DNA from: Saccharina japonica
Taxonomy: Eukaryota > Sar > Phaeophyceae > Laminariales > Laminariaceae
Direction of reading: 5' to 3'
Length of the DNA: 64,000 nucleotides
Assembly (NCBI GenBank): GCA_008828725.1
Contig: MEHQ01000251.1
Location: 1-64,000, forward strand
The position numbers and the translations under genes were made by a program. Shown in pieces: positions 35,773-46,800 of the stretch. The stretch's first letter is position 1, and each line of letters begins with the position of its first letter. Under the pieces are notes generated by a model. That model did no database searches, was not told where the DNA came from, and saw nothing but the letters and a program-made list of their open reading frames with translations.

Positions 35773-37364
35773 TTGTTATTGCTGCTGTAGATGGGTTATG
35801 TAAGGACTACTACTATTGCTGTACGATGACGTACTGGTGCTGCTGTATACTTATTTCACTCTTCTGCTGTTGTTGTAGTTGTTATTGTGGGTGATTGTAT
35901 CGGTTGGTGCGTTTGTGTGTCGATCGGTTGGTGCGTGTGTGTCGATCGGTTGGTGCGTACGTACGTGGTTGCATGGGTGCGTCGGTGGTAGGGTGGGTGG
36001 GTGTAAGTGAGTGGTTGTCGGTAACTACGTGAGAGTGGGTGTGCGGGGGCGGAGGCGTATTGTCGTGGTGGGTGTCGGTGGGTCGGTTGATATGTGGTTG
36101 ACTGCGTGTGTGGATCGTGACCCAGTTCATATTTTGTACGTTCGTTGCTGTCCGCTATTGCACCGGCCCCGCCCTGGCATGGTTCGGGGTACCACTAGTA
36201 TACATATAGTACTGGTAAATCTATGACATGGCTTTGTGACGACAGAGCTTTCTTGACTAGGATAAAGAGTGGACACTTTCTCTAACATATACCTGGTAGT
36301 AGGTTAACTCCGTTCAATACTTGGGAGAGGACCAGTGAAAGCACGTATTTGCTGACGGCATTGAAGGTATACATATAGTGTTGGTAAATATATGGCATGG
36401 CTTTGTGACGGACAGAGCTTTCGTCGCTAGGATGAAGAGTCAACACTTTTCTTTTTCCCCCCTTTTTTTATTTTTTCCCCATATTTTCTTTTTTTCTTGG
36501 TATCGTACCGCATGTCGTACACCAGGTATACCATTTTACAGATAATGCAGTATATCGCTTCTCAGCGACCCCGTGCACAACGTTGCAACAAATACTCACG
36601 CAGTGGTCAGAGGTATCCGTAGGCCAGCCTACTAATGCGTTTTGCAGCAGTATATGGTAACGTTACCAGCGGTACGATTTTATGTACCCGCAGGCATCAT
36701 GGCATAGGGTACCAGATGCAACCCGTAAAGAGTACCGGGTAAAAATATAAATGGGAGGCAGGGTCAGATCCCGGGGAAGGGAACGGCTACTGTTCCCGAC
36801 GGTGCAAGCAATAGCAACTCCTCCTCTAGACGCAGACCCCCCACTACGGGGGTTTTCGTAAGGAACAGCGTAACAGCCGTGTTTCGCTGTGTGCTTACTG
36901 CTGTTAGGAGTACCCACAGAGCAGGCAGAACCACGCCCAGCGATAGCAGCGACAGCGGCGTGCGGCATACAACAGTGACAACGAACGACACGCAAACCAT
37001 ACAGGCCTGGGAGCCCCTTTAAGCGAATGTACTCGCGGCTACTGTGCACAACCACGATTGATTCTGCATCACGTTCGATCTTACGGCACATATCATTTAT
37101 AAGATGGCGGCCTCCATGCATGTCTAAACATGGCAAACACACGTTTACAATATGTTTACAAAATCGAGAGATTTCGGGGTCCTGGTTAGTAGCTTGTACC
37201 ACGAGATATATATATATATACTGCGACTGTAGTGTCAACCTTGTTCCAGACCCAAACGTTTATTAACGGCAACGTATATAACCCGTAAAAAGGGTGATTT
37301 TGGGTTGATGTACGTATACATGTATACCTTCATACCAAGTATACTACCCCCCCCCTCCCCCGCT
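35773..37364. other. No recognisable gene; GT-rich and short direct repeats
   Basis: A 20-bp tandem word (GTGTCGATCGGTTGGTGCGT) lies at 35905-35965, followed by GT-rich sequence to 36065. Two copies of a 90-bp repeat (36192-36286 and 36365-36452) share ATACATATAGT, GGCTTTGTGACG, CAGAGCTTTC and GATGAAGAGT-like words. DR-B copy 2 is at 36308-36365. A 191-codon minus frame (36663-37238) shows no motif. Confidence 0.5.
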
Positions 37365-38460
37365 CACCTATTCAAGGTATATTTTAATGACATGATAGTA
37401 GCAGTAGAAGCAGCATCGCAGAGAGTCACGGTAGGGGAAGATACGGTGTCGGGATCGATGTTTGCGGATGATTTCGTCTGCATATCAGAAACACCCGAAG
37501 TACTGCAGAAACAAATTGAGAAGGCACTAGAGTACACCAGGAAGTGGAGAGTGACGGCGAACGTAAAAAAGTGCGCAGTAGTTGTATGTAACGAAGATAA
37601 GGAGAGTCCGGTAACTTTTAAGTGGAAGAGGGGAGAAGATGAATTACCGGTCGTAGACCAGTATACGTACCTTGGCGTAGAGATCTACAAGAAAAGGTCT
37701 TGGGGTGCACACATAAATAAAATATTATGCAAGGGTAAGGCACACGTAGGCAAGATGGAAGCAGTCCTAACAGACTCGCACCTTGACACTAGAATTCAGA
37801 GATGTATACTGATGAATGTGATTGTACCAAAGCTAGAATATGCAGGAGAAGTATGGGAAGGGAATGCGAAGCTCGTAAAACAGCTGTAAACAGTACAGAT
37901 GACAGCAGCTAAAAAAGGACTAGAATGCTCAAGTACGACGAGTAATACAGTATTGAGAGCAGAACTGGGAATGTACCCACTTAAGACAAATAGAGACGTG
38001 CGTAAGTTGAAATGGCAATATAAAGTAAAGAACATGCCATATAAGAGGTTGCCAGCCATAGCTGATAAAGCGGTTTGGGAGAAAGTAACCAAAGGGCGAG
38101 CTGGAATAAGGTGGGATAGCGTAGTCGAAAAAGTATGGAAGGATATAGGAAACCAAAAAGAGATGCTGGCCATGGAGAAATTTAGGGGATACAAGACAGA
38201 AGTGAAATAAATGATAGAAAGAAGGGAAACGCTAGCGCTAAAAAAAAAGGTGGAAGGGGAAGAACACTTAGATATATACAGGGGGTTGAGAGAAGGAATA
38301 GGAATGAAAAGGTATGTGCACGTCCCAATGGACTTCGCGATAAAGCTGAAACTGCGATTTAGTGTAGGGGACCTGGACCTGCCAGAAAGAAGAAGGAGGT
38401 ATACCAGTAGCCGGGAAGAGGAGGAATTAGATGCACAGATGTGACCATGTGGCAAAGCCA
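37365..38460 (+). pseudogene. LINE reverse transcriptase C-terminal region (copy 2)
   Basis: The palm motif SGSMFADDFVCISETPE retains both catalytic aspartates, unlike copy 1. EKALEYTRKWRVTANVKKC, DQYTYLGVEIYKKRSWGAHI and VIVPKLEYAGEVWEG follow. The frame is broken by stops at about 37887, 38208 and 38442. After the last, the reading continues as PCGKAIESRIHIVGECERY, a C-x2-C...H-x4-C-like zinc module typical of LINE C-termini. Confidence 0.8.
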
Positions 38461-38631
38461 TAGAGAGTAGAATTCACATAGTGGGAGAATGTGAAAGGTA
38501 CAAGGAGGAAAGGGATGTGCTAGAGGAGGAGATGAGGAAAATAGACGAGTAGAGTTCACATAGTGGGAGAATGTGAAAGGTACAAGGAGGAAAGGGATGT
38601 GCTAGAGGAGGAGATGAGGAAAAAAGACGAG
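37365..38631 (+). mobile_element. LINE copy 2, 5' part (truncated, then split)
   Basis: Same family as LINE copy 1 but in opposite orientation. It begins abruptly inside the RT domain (HLFKVYFNDMIVAVEAAS), as expected for 5' truncation. It ends here where the gypsy LTR starts and resumes at 53348. Its 3' end is 53444, giving GGCGGCGAAACAGGAA as in copy 1. An 82-bp tandem duplication (38468-38549 and 38550-38631) lies immediately before the gypsy insertion point. Confidence 0.85.
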
Positions 38632-39243
38632 TGTAATGAGGGATATCGAGTAGAGACGATGATAGAAGGGAATGGAAGACGCTGGATCGTTGCCGAACTT
38701 GGAAGCAAGCTTCTTCTTCGATATGGAAAGGCCTCTTGTTATTATTAACCTCTGTAGATGTAGACTAGGTGAGGGACAAAAGCGTGGATGACGAGGGCCA
38801 GAATGAGAAGTGGGAGAGGAGGCGAGAGTCTGCTATCTCAGATCATCGCGCTCTCTCTCTAATAACCCCGCTAGTCGGATCATTACGATACTTTTACCGC
38901 TAAACGCCCGTTAATCGAATAGCTACAGCAGCCCATGGGACTTTCCTATGGTGTTTAGCCATTCTGAAGAAACACCTATTCTGTCCAAGGGAGAATACCA
39001 GATCCTATCCAAGGGGTAATATCGTTCCTATGTTTTTCTAAGCGCTACTCCTACGAGATATCTCGTCCATAGGAGTCCTCTAGTGCTTAGAACCTTCCTA
39101 TGGACTTATAAAGCCTCTGTGCTGCTGCCTATCTGATGTACCCAAGGAAACTTCTGTATACGAGAACAATCTTAGCGCCACTGGGCTCTTCACCTGTATG
39201 ATATTCTATCAACCATCTATAGCCGTAAGGACACCACATCACA
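38632..39243 (-). repeat. Gypsy 3' LTR
   Basis: 612 bp, plus-strand limits TGTAATGAGGG and CATCACA. It matches 52732-53343 throughout. Just inside it (39244-39260), the coding-strand sequence CAGGGTGGGCTTA is a weak candidate polypurine tract. Confidence 0.92.
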
Positions 39244-40775
39244 TAAGCCCACCCTGAATAGTCGTATATGCAGACCACACGATGGTCAATGGATGATAAC
39301 AAAGTTCATCCTAAAAGACCGAGAGAGGGGGGTCGAAGATGCGGCTATTCAAAACAATCAAAATGAGGCTATAGATTCCCCCACACCTCGTAGTGAGGTC
39401 TAAGCATCCCGGATAGGGTCATGGACAGAAGCGAACGCTGAGGGAGGAATCATGACCAAAACAGGAACAGCAGGGGTCGACATCAAGACAAAGCAGACAC
39501 AATTAACCCGAAACGAAGCTAAAGCGGTACCAAGGCAAACGTAGAAGAAAGCGGGGCTCGGGGTACAGCCGTATGTGCGGGGGCTCAATATGTCCAGGGG
39601 TCTAAAGGACCTGAGGGAGATACGAGTGCGAGGCTGATACGATGGAGGCTACTAAGCATGGAACACAAAACGCAGTCCAGAGGGGGATTGCAGAGATGAC
39701 TACTCGCTATGGTCGAAGCGATCCGAAGGACAAGCAAGATACAGTCGAATCCAAAACAAAAACATGATGCATAAGGCGAAGGGGAGGCACGGCAAGACTA
39801 CCTTGGAAATTCCTATGATTGTAACCAAGGAATTGACGGGTCCTAGAAAGGGAGTGAACATTGTGTCACTATGAAGCGGCCAAGTATTAGGGGAGCAACG
39901 CTAGTGAGCGTAGCAAGGGGAGCCAATCAGAGTCAATGCACTAAATACGTCGCCAGAAAAAGTGCCCGGATGTGTTGACCTAAGTCGACTAGTTTGACCT
40001 GGACGAAATGTGTCCCTACCGTATAACACGCACATAAGTCAGCTATGGTAGCTACATGGGAGCGGAACCGGTCTCGGGAAGAAACGCGTTGGTAATTGTT
40101 GGAAACGCGAACACACAATAGACGAACCAATAGCAAAGATATCGCAACAACTGAAGTCCATTGCGGTCCACTTTACTGTGGAACGGACGCACCAACCGTG
40201 GAGACGGTAATGTGGTGGTTTGTTAGCCTGCATAAGGGGCCAAGGCAACGGAGATGCAACGAGGGTGGTGGAGGGAAAATACACTAAAACCGAAATCCAG
40301 AAAACCGGTGTCGCTATGTTCCAGATATCTTATGAAGATGGGGACCGGCGAGACCGGAGATGGGATAGAACAGAGAATCCAAAACTAGTGACTCAGAAGA
40401 TTACTCTATGACGCCCGGATTGTAGCTACAAGCACAAGGTGGGCGTTAGTGATGGTGAAGGATTCCAAAGTACAACCCAGCACACTAAAATAACGCTATT
40501 CAATCATGGTCCCTCTGCCACGGGTTGGGGCAGGTGAGGGCCGTGATGGATGCCAGAAAAAAGAGTAGATGCTACCAAATACAAAACAAAACAAGCTGGA
40601 ATGCGGGGATACCGCTGGCGGAACACGCCGAAGTTGTAGATAACCCGTAAGAACTAACTACTGTCGCTTATTGAAGACTATCCAAGAAGATTGATTGGAT
40701 GCTACGTCAACAATAACTATTCTAAGCTACGGAAGTAAAAGTATCCCGAACCAAGAACGCGAAGGTATCTGAAGG
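39244..40775 (-). other. Gypsy 3' untranslated region
   Basis: 1.5 kb between the last coding frame and the 3' LTR. No protein motif on either strand, and short frames only. Confidence 0.5.
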
Positions 40776-42062
40776 CTAACTAGTGGGGGGGGGTGGAGCG
40801 ATGGGGGTTCCACGGGGCGTGTCTATGCTCCGCAGTACCCCACGGGCTATGCTACCAGTCCCATGGCGTTCTAAACACCACGATCCAGAGATGGCGTTCC
40901 GGGCAGTAGTGTAGCGGGCGTGCTGGAGGTCGATCTTGATAGGGCCGGGGTCGTCCAGGAAACGGATGGTGTAGGAACCGTCCGGGGAAGAGTCCGGGGG
41001 GCTGTCCGAAGAGGTGTCCAAGGGCGCGCGGTGGGAAATTTTGCCGAGCCACCAGAGGCCGTCGCACGCCTTGTACAAAACGTGTGCCCCAGAGGGGAGA
41101 GTGGTTGAACTGAAGTGGCGGAGCCAGAGGTCGCGGGAGACCAGGGAGTAACCGGGAGCGAGAAATATTTGGCCTTGCGACCGTGAGAGTTCCCGGTGTG
41201 CGGCACCGATGCGCATTTGTCTGTACAAGCGGTTGGCTTGTCGGTGCTGTGACGGGGTTCCGGACCAGTAAAGGAGAATATGCCGCCTGAAATGTTGAAG
41301 ATCCAGTTCCCGTTCCCAGGAGGGGCTGAGAATTCCGGCCCTGTGGGTCTCGTAGAGGACGGCGATAACCCCGCCGCGACCGCGTACGAGTTGGTGGCCG
41401 GTAATCCGCTCGACGTCGAGGCGCTCCGGTGGCGGCGTGACGTCGTCGACCGTGACGTGGTAGAGCGGAGACTTGGCGGCGGAGGCGGTGAGTACGTAGG
41501 TGGTGAGGTCCGCAGGCAGGTACTTGGGAAGGTCGGTGGTGTCGTCGGGGCTCCGGCAAGGCTTGCATCGTTTTACGGAGACGCGGGGCTTGGAGTCCCG
41601 TCCAGGAAGGTCAGAAGGTAGGTCGAGGAAGAGTAGCTTGTCGTGTAGGGGGCGGTTGTCGGGGGTGTCTGAGGCAGGCGCCGGGCCCACGGCGAGGATC
41701 TTAAAGGACCCGTTCCAGTTGAGGGCGAGCTTGGTCTTCAGCACGGTTGCGTCGGTGTCCTTTTTGGCGCTCTGGCGGATGGTGGAGGCGGAGTTGTAGA
41801 CCCAGGCCCAGCCGCCTACGGTGAAAGGAGGGGAGGCTGAGAGGGCGGCCATGATGGGGGCGTTCCGGCGCTGCAGGCGCGAGGTGGTGATGTGGTAGAG
41901 CTCGCAGACGAGGGAGTAGGCGCGTTGTTGTCGTTCGGTGGCGAGGTTGATGTAGGTGAGGTGGTCGCGCTCCAGGCTCTGGTGACCGCCGACGTTGTCG
42001 GGTTCGAAGACGGAGAGCGGGAGGCAGGGAAAGGCGGCCGATGTGGACTTCGTTGGGTGCAA
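40776..42062 (-). pseudogene. Gypsy integrase C-terminus, chromodomain and Tudor-like domain
   Basis: A 428-codon frame follows the integrase core after a frameshift near 42040. Residues 17-70 complete the integrase (LSVFEPDNVGGHQSLERDHL, ERQQRAYSLVCELY). Residues 108-127 (KTKLALNWNGSFKILAVGP) resemble the GPY/F module. Residues 213-267 fit a chromodomain: ERLDVERITGHQLVRGRGG, then an IAVLYETHRAG strand, SWERELDL and an amphipathic HFRRHILLYW end helix. Residues 326-386 (AHVLYKACDGLWWLGKI, GSYTIRFLDDPG) resemble a Tudor/Agenet barrel. Chromodomains on chromovirus integrases target insertion to marked chromatin. The Tudor-like part is a weaker call. Confidence 0.75.
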
Positions 42063-42936
42063 GCCCGGTGGCGGCGTTCACGAAGTTGTTGTAGGCCGAA
42101 GAGACGTGCGGCAGTAGGAGGTCCCAGTCGGTTTGGTTTTCGTTGCCGACCATGGAGAGCATCTGGGCCAGGACGTGGTTGACGCGCTCGACGCCACCGT
42201 TGGTGCAGGGGTGGTAGGCGCTGGTGTTGACCTTGTTGACGCCAAGGCGGTCGTAGACGGCGCGGGCGAGCTTCGACGTAAACTGTAGGCCGTTGTCCGA
42301 GAGGAGTGTCACTGGACACCCCCAAAGGGTGACGTACTTGTCGATGAAGATGTCGGCGATGCCGGCGGCCGTGAACTGAGCTGCGGAGACAGCGAACATG
42401 TCGGCGCGGCGGCTGAAACGGTCGGTGAAAAGTAGGATGTGGACGTTTCCGCGTGGGGTGAGGGACAAGGGGCCGAAGTAATCGACGCTGACGGTGATGC
42501 CAGGGTCGTTGGGTAAAGGGAGGGAGAGGATGGGCCACCAGATGGTTTGTCGGGATGTCTTGCGGGCCTGGCACATGAGGCAGCGGCGTATCCACCAGCG
42601 GGCGGAAACGTCCATTCCGACCCACCAGAAGAAACGTGCCATCATGCGCACCGTTCGTGTAACTCCCAGGTGTAGGGAAGTAGTGGCGTGGCATGTCTGT
42701 AGGACCCAGGGGCGCATCAGCATCGGAACGTAGATGCGCGGGGTGGGTGGTGGGGGGTTGGGTGGTCGTTGTACCAGCAGGGCGGTGTCGTCGTCGGTGT
42801 GGTGGAGTGTACTTTTGGCGGCTAGGGCGAGAACGTCTGAGAGTTGTGGACGCCGAGCCGAGGGATAAAGTCCAGAAGGTCGGGTGGTGGCGGTGAAGGG
42901 GACTCCAGCGATAGAAAAGCGATGACGGCAGAGCAT
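41701..42936 (-). pseudogene. Gypsy integrase zinc finger and catalytic core
   Basis: The HHCC finger uses H83, H89, C119 and C122 (CHATTSLHLG...RRCLMCQARK). The catalytic triad is D152 (VSVDYFGPL), D214 (LLSDNGLQF) and E250 (NGGVERVNHVL), with exactly 35 residues between the last two. Useful sequence ends near residue 300 (GLAPNEVHIGR), where the frame should shift to the one at 42062. The rest of the frame to 41701 is arginine-rich out-of-frame translation. The upstream linker frame joins by another shift near 42845. Confidence 0.88.
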
Positions 42937-43806
42937 AGGGCCTCAGCACGTTGTTCTCGTGCCCAGTCGCTGGAGGTGCGGTGCTCGATGCGGGCGAGTA
43001 GGTGAGGGTCATCGTCGGGTGTGACGTCCGGCTCCGAGGGCGGAACCGGCGACGATGGGGTCGACAGGGAAGGGTTGGTCCGAGGCGTCGGTGGCGAAGG
43101 TTGCGCGAGGGCTGTGGCTGGAGGCGGTGTCGTTTGGAGAGGCCTCGGCCGGGCCGTGGCTGGGGTCGCTGACGTGCGACGGGTAGGTGTTGGGGTGTTG
43201 GAAGCGGTTGGTTGTGGCCGGCGGCCGAAGCCATAGTCGATGGCGGATCGGGGGGTTCCCGTGGCAGCGGCGGCGCGATAACGTGTCCGAGAAGAGATGA
43301 GGTCCGGACGAGCTGGGATCGTGGCGCCAATGGTGGACGGCGGGGAGACGACGGGCGGCCTGGAAGCCGAGCCTGGAGGAGCGTCGGTGTCCACGGCGGC
43401 TTTCTCGATGCACGGAGGCGGTCCGTCGACGGTGCGATGGACCGAGACAGGCCCGACGAAGGTGTTGGGTAGCGGTGTGGAGCCGGGGCGCTCCAGTCGT
43501 GGTCCCAGGAGACGGAAATCGGTGAAGTCGTCGGTGGCGAACGGGCGGGGCTGGATGGTTGGGATAGGGCGGGAAGGGGGGGGTACGAGCCCACCCAAGC
43601 CGATACCCGGCGTGGATGGTTCGCATGGCGTGAAACCGCAGAGGCGTATCAGGTAGATGCCAACGGTGTCGGGACCGGTAAGGCGATTCGGTCCGGTGCG
43701 GTCGGCTTCGGTGGCTGGTTGCGGAAGGCGGGAAGGAAGTCGGCGTTGCCGTTGCTGGTGCCTTTGCGGTACTTGAGAACGAAGGAGTACGCCGAGAGGA
43801 ACTCAA
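42822..43806 (-). pseudogene. Gypsy proline-rich linker between RNase H and integrase
   Basis: After the stop at 43808 the RNase H frame continues as IEFLSAYSFVLKYRKGTSNG and NADFLPAF, the usual RNase H/connection end, for about 50 codons. A proline-, serine- and threonine-rich stretch in another frame (42822-43598) then leads to LLDFIPRLGVHNSQ, where the integrase frame takes over. Long Pro-rich tethers here are unusual for gypsy elements. Several overlapping frames are open because of the high GC content, so limits are approximate. Confidence 0.5.
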
Positions 43807-43807
43807 T

Positions 43808-46800
43808 CTATCGCCGGACGCGAGGGTTGTGTTCGCCTACCTTGGCGATATTCTCAAGTGCCTTATGATCCGAGTAAATGTGGAATTGTGTGGACCAGAG
43901 GTGGCCGCGCAGCCTTTGGATCGCCCAAACGATGCTCCCGGCCTCAAGATTGAGGGGCGTCCACGAACGTTCGGAGTCGAGGGTCGCGCGGCTGACGTAG
44001 ATCAGAGGACGGACGGAGCCGTCGGGCTGCTCTTGCTTCAGCGTGGCGCCGAAGCCGTCGAGGCTGGCGTCGCAGTATAGCCGGAAGAGGCGGGAGTTGT
44101 CGGCGACGGCATCCCAGTCTGGGTAGACCAGGATCGGTGGTTTGGTGAGGTCGCGAAGGATGTCGCGAACGGTGGTCTCCATGGCGGAGGTGAAGTCAAA
44201 GGCGGCGCCCTGTTTCAGCAAGGCGTTAATGGGGCGAAGGCGCCGCGAAAGGTTGGGGAGGAACTTGCCGTAGTAGTTGATGCCTCCATACAGTGAGCGT
44301 ACCTGCTTCTTATTTTTCGGCATGGGCATCTTGACGAGGGCGGCGACCTTATCGGAGTTGGGGCTGAAGCCACCGGCGGTGATGGTGTGGCCCAGGAAAT
44401 CGGCGGTAGTGGCGCCAATTTTGGCCTTGCCAGGGGAAAGTTTCAGGTTGAGCTTCCGCAGGCGCGCGAAGAGTGCTCGGATGTTGGTGATGTGATCGGA
44501 AGGGGTGGGGTCGAAGACGATGATGTCGTCGAGGTATGCGGCAACGCGTTCCAGGCCTTTGATGACCTCATTGACGACCTTCACGAACCAACCGGGTGTG
44601 GAGCTGCTGCCTTGCGGCATAACAAGCCATTCGAATAGCCGGTTGGGGGTGCAGAACGCTGTCAGGGGGATGGTGTCCTTGTCGATGGTTATCTGACGGG
44701 AGGAGGAGACCAGGTCGAACAGGGAAAATATACGGCCTTTGCCCAAGGAGTCCAGGACCTCGTCGACGCGGGGGATTGGGAGCTGTCCGAGGGAGCTGAT
44801 GGCGTTGAGCTTCTTGTAGTTTATTTGGATACGGACGCCACCATCCTTCTTGGGAATGGCGACCATCGGGCTGGAGTATGGCGAGGTGGAATGTGAGATT
44901 AGGCCGGCGGCCAGGTATTGGTCGAGGACGGCGTCCGCCTTTTTGGCGAGGATGGGGTTGATCCGGTATGGTCGGGAGGTAACCGGAGCGCTGTCCGGGG
45001 GCACGGAAATCTTGAAGGGTATGAATGAACAGGAGGCGAAGTCGGTCTTGGAGGTGGAGAAGACGTCCTGGAACTCGCAGAGGACGTCTCCCAGGTCGTC
45101 GATCACTGATGGCGACCATCTGGAACCGTGAAGGTCGAACATGACGTCGCGTAGGTGCAACGGCAGACGGTCCCATAGGCGCAGGAAGCTGGATCGTTGG
45201 TCGGTGTCTAGGCGTGCGAGCAGTTGTGGGCTCGGGGATTGCGGTTGCGGTGCGGGGTCGGTTGGTGGTAAGTCCTCGTTGGCCTCAGGGATGTTGTCGT
45301 GGAGGGCGTGTACGTTGGGGACGTCGGGGTCCGGGGGAAGGTATCGGAGGCTGGCCAAGGGCACTTGCACCAGCGGGGAAGAAGAGGTGTCAAGGAGGTC
45401 ACCAGGCTCAAGGTCGGTTGATCCTGAGAGTGGGATGGTCTGATACCCGTCGGAGACGAATACTGCCGTATCGGAAAGGGGATCCTCGCGGGGGAGCATA
45501 TTTACCATGTAATTCCCGGTGAATGCTGGGGCGCCTGACTGACGCACCAGGTTGACCACGACGAGTGCTGGTGTCGACGACAGCGAGATGGTGTTGGGTC
45601 CGGAAAACCGGAGGTGGTAGACGTCGTTGGTAGAACGGTCGTCCGGGATGAAGGCGGCTGCCCCGTTGCGGTCGTGGTGGTGTAGGCCAAGTTCGCCGCG
45701 GATGGGCTGATGGGGCTGGTGGGGAAGCGTGGTATACGAGCGTTGCTCGAAGCGCATCCAGCTGTCTCGACCGAGGAGGATGGGGTGCTGCATGGTTCCT
45801 GCAGGAACGATGCACGCCCACACTGCAAGTGCGGCCGTAGGGGTTGTGGTCGTGGAGTCCGAGTGCGTAAACTGTATGCTTAGGCGGATGGAGTCGGAGG
45901 TGGTGAGGGGAGCCGAAGTGCCAAATCCTCCCCATGAACGAGGAGGGGCGTGTCGTATGCACGCGTCCGAGGCAGAATGGGAAGCCTTCAGTCGATCTAC
46001 CGCGGCAGCGGTGATGAACGACTGGGGCGAACCCGTGTCGAGCAGGGCTACGAGGCCACAGCGCTTGGTGGCGGTAGGTCCGCTATGCACCAGGACCTTC
46101 GTCGTAAATGACGAATCATCGACGGTGAGAACACCACCGATGAGGCAAGGGCCATGCTCAGGTATCGGTCGTTGGGAGGCAGTCCGGCAGGTTGACGCTG
46201 CGGCGGAGACTGCAGAAACCGAGGGGAATTGGCTCACAGGTGGGGGGTCAGGGGTGAAGGGTGGCAGGGGAAGGCCAAGCGGGGAAGTTGGCGTGGGTGC
46301 CGGGTGGGTAGGGACGCTGGTCTCGTGAATACGGTCGTGGGTGGGTGAAACTCGGGTGGAATGGGTCGGCGCGGAAGGTGGCTCGGGAGGGTCGGGAAGG
46401 GTGGTGGGCTGTGACCCGGGGCGTTGACTTCTGGGGCGGTGGGGACCAAGGTGTTGGCGAAGGTCCATCAAAATTCGGCCCAGCAGGTTTTGTCCGCGCC
46501 AACGTGAGGGGTCGCGAGCCGAGGGGTGGTTGGCTTTAAAGCCGATGCCCCAGACGAGGTCGTGTGGGCTGGCCTCGGCAAGGTGCTGGGTGCCGGTGGC
46601 CGCGAGGGCTTGTCGCAGGCCCGGGTTGCTCCGATACTTGTGCCAGTTGGCGGAGTAGACGATGCCGTGACGGTGTCGTTCCCAGCAATCCTGATCGAAA
46701 CCGGTGACGGTTCGACCAAGGGCTTTTTGTGCGGCAGGGTCGGTAGTGGAGCGGATGCGGAGCTCAGTTTCGGTGTCTCCGAAGAGGGCGGCCTTCTTCG

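Noticed and set aside
41816-43594. 592-codon open frame on the minus strand over the gypsy linker and integrase
   Set aside because: It overlaps the true integrase and linker frames, is extremely rich in Pro/Arg/His/Ser and has no motif; high GC on the antisense strand keeps it open.
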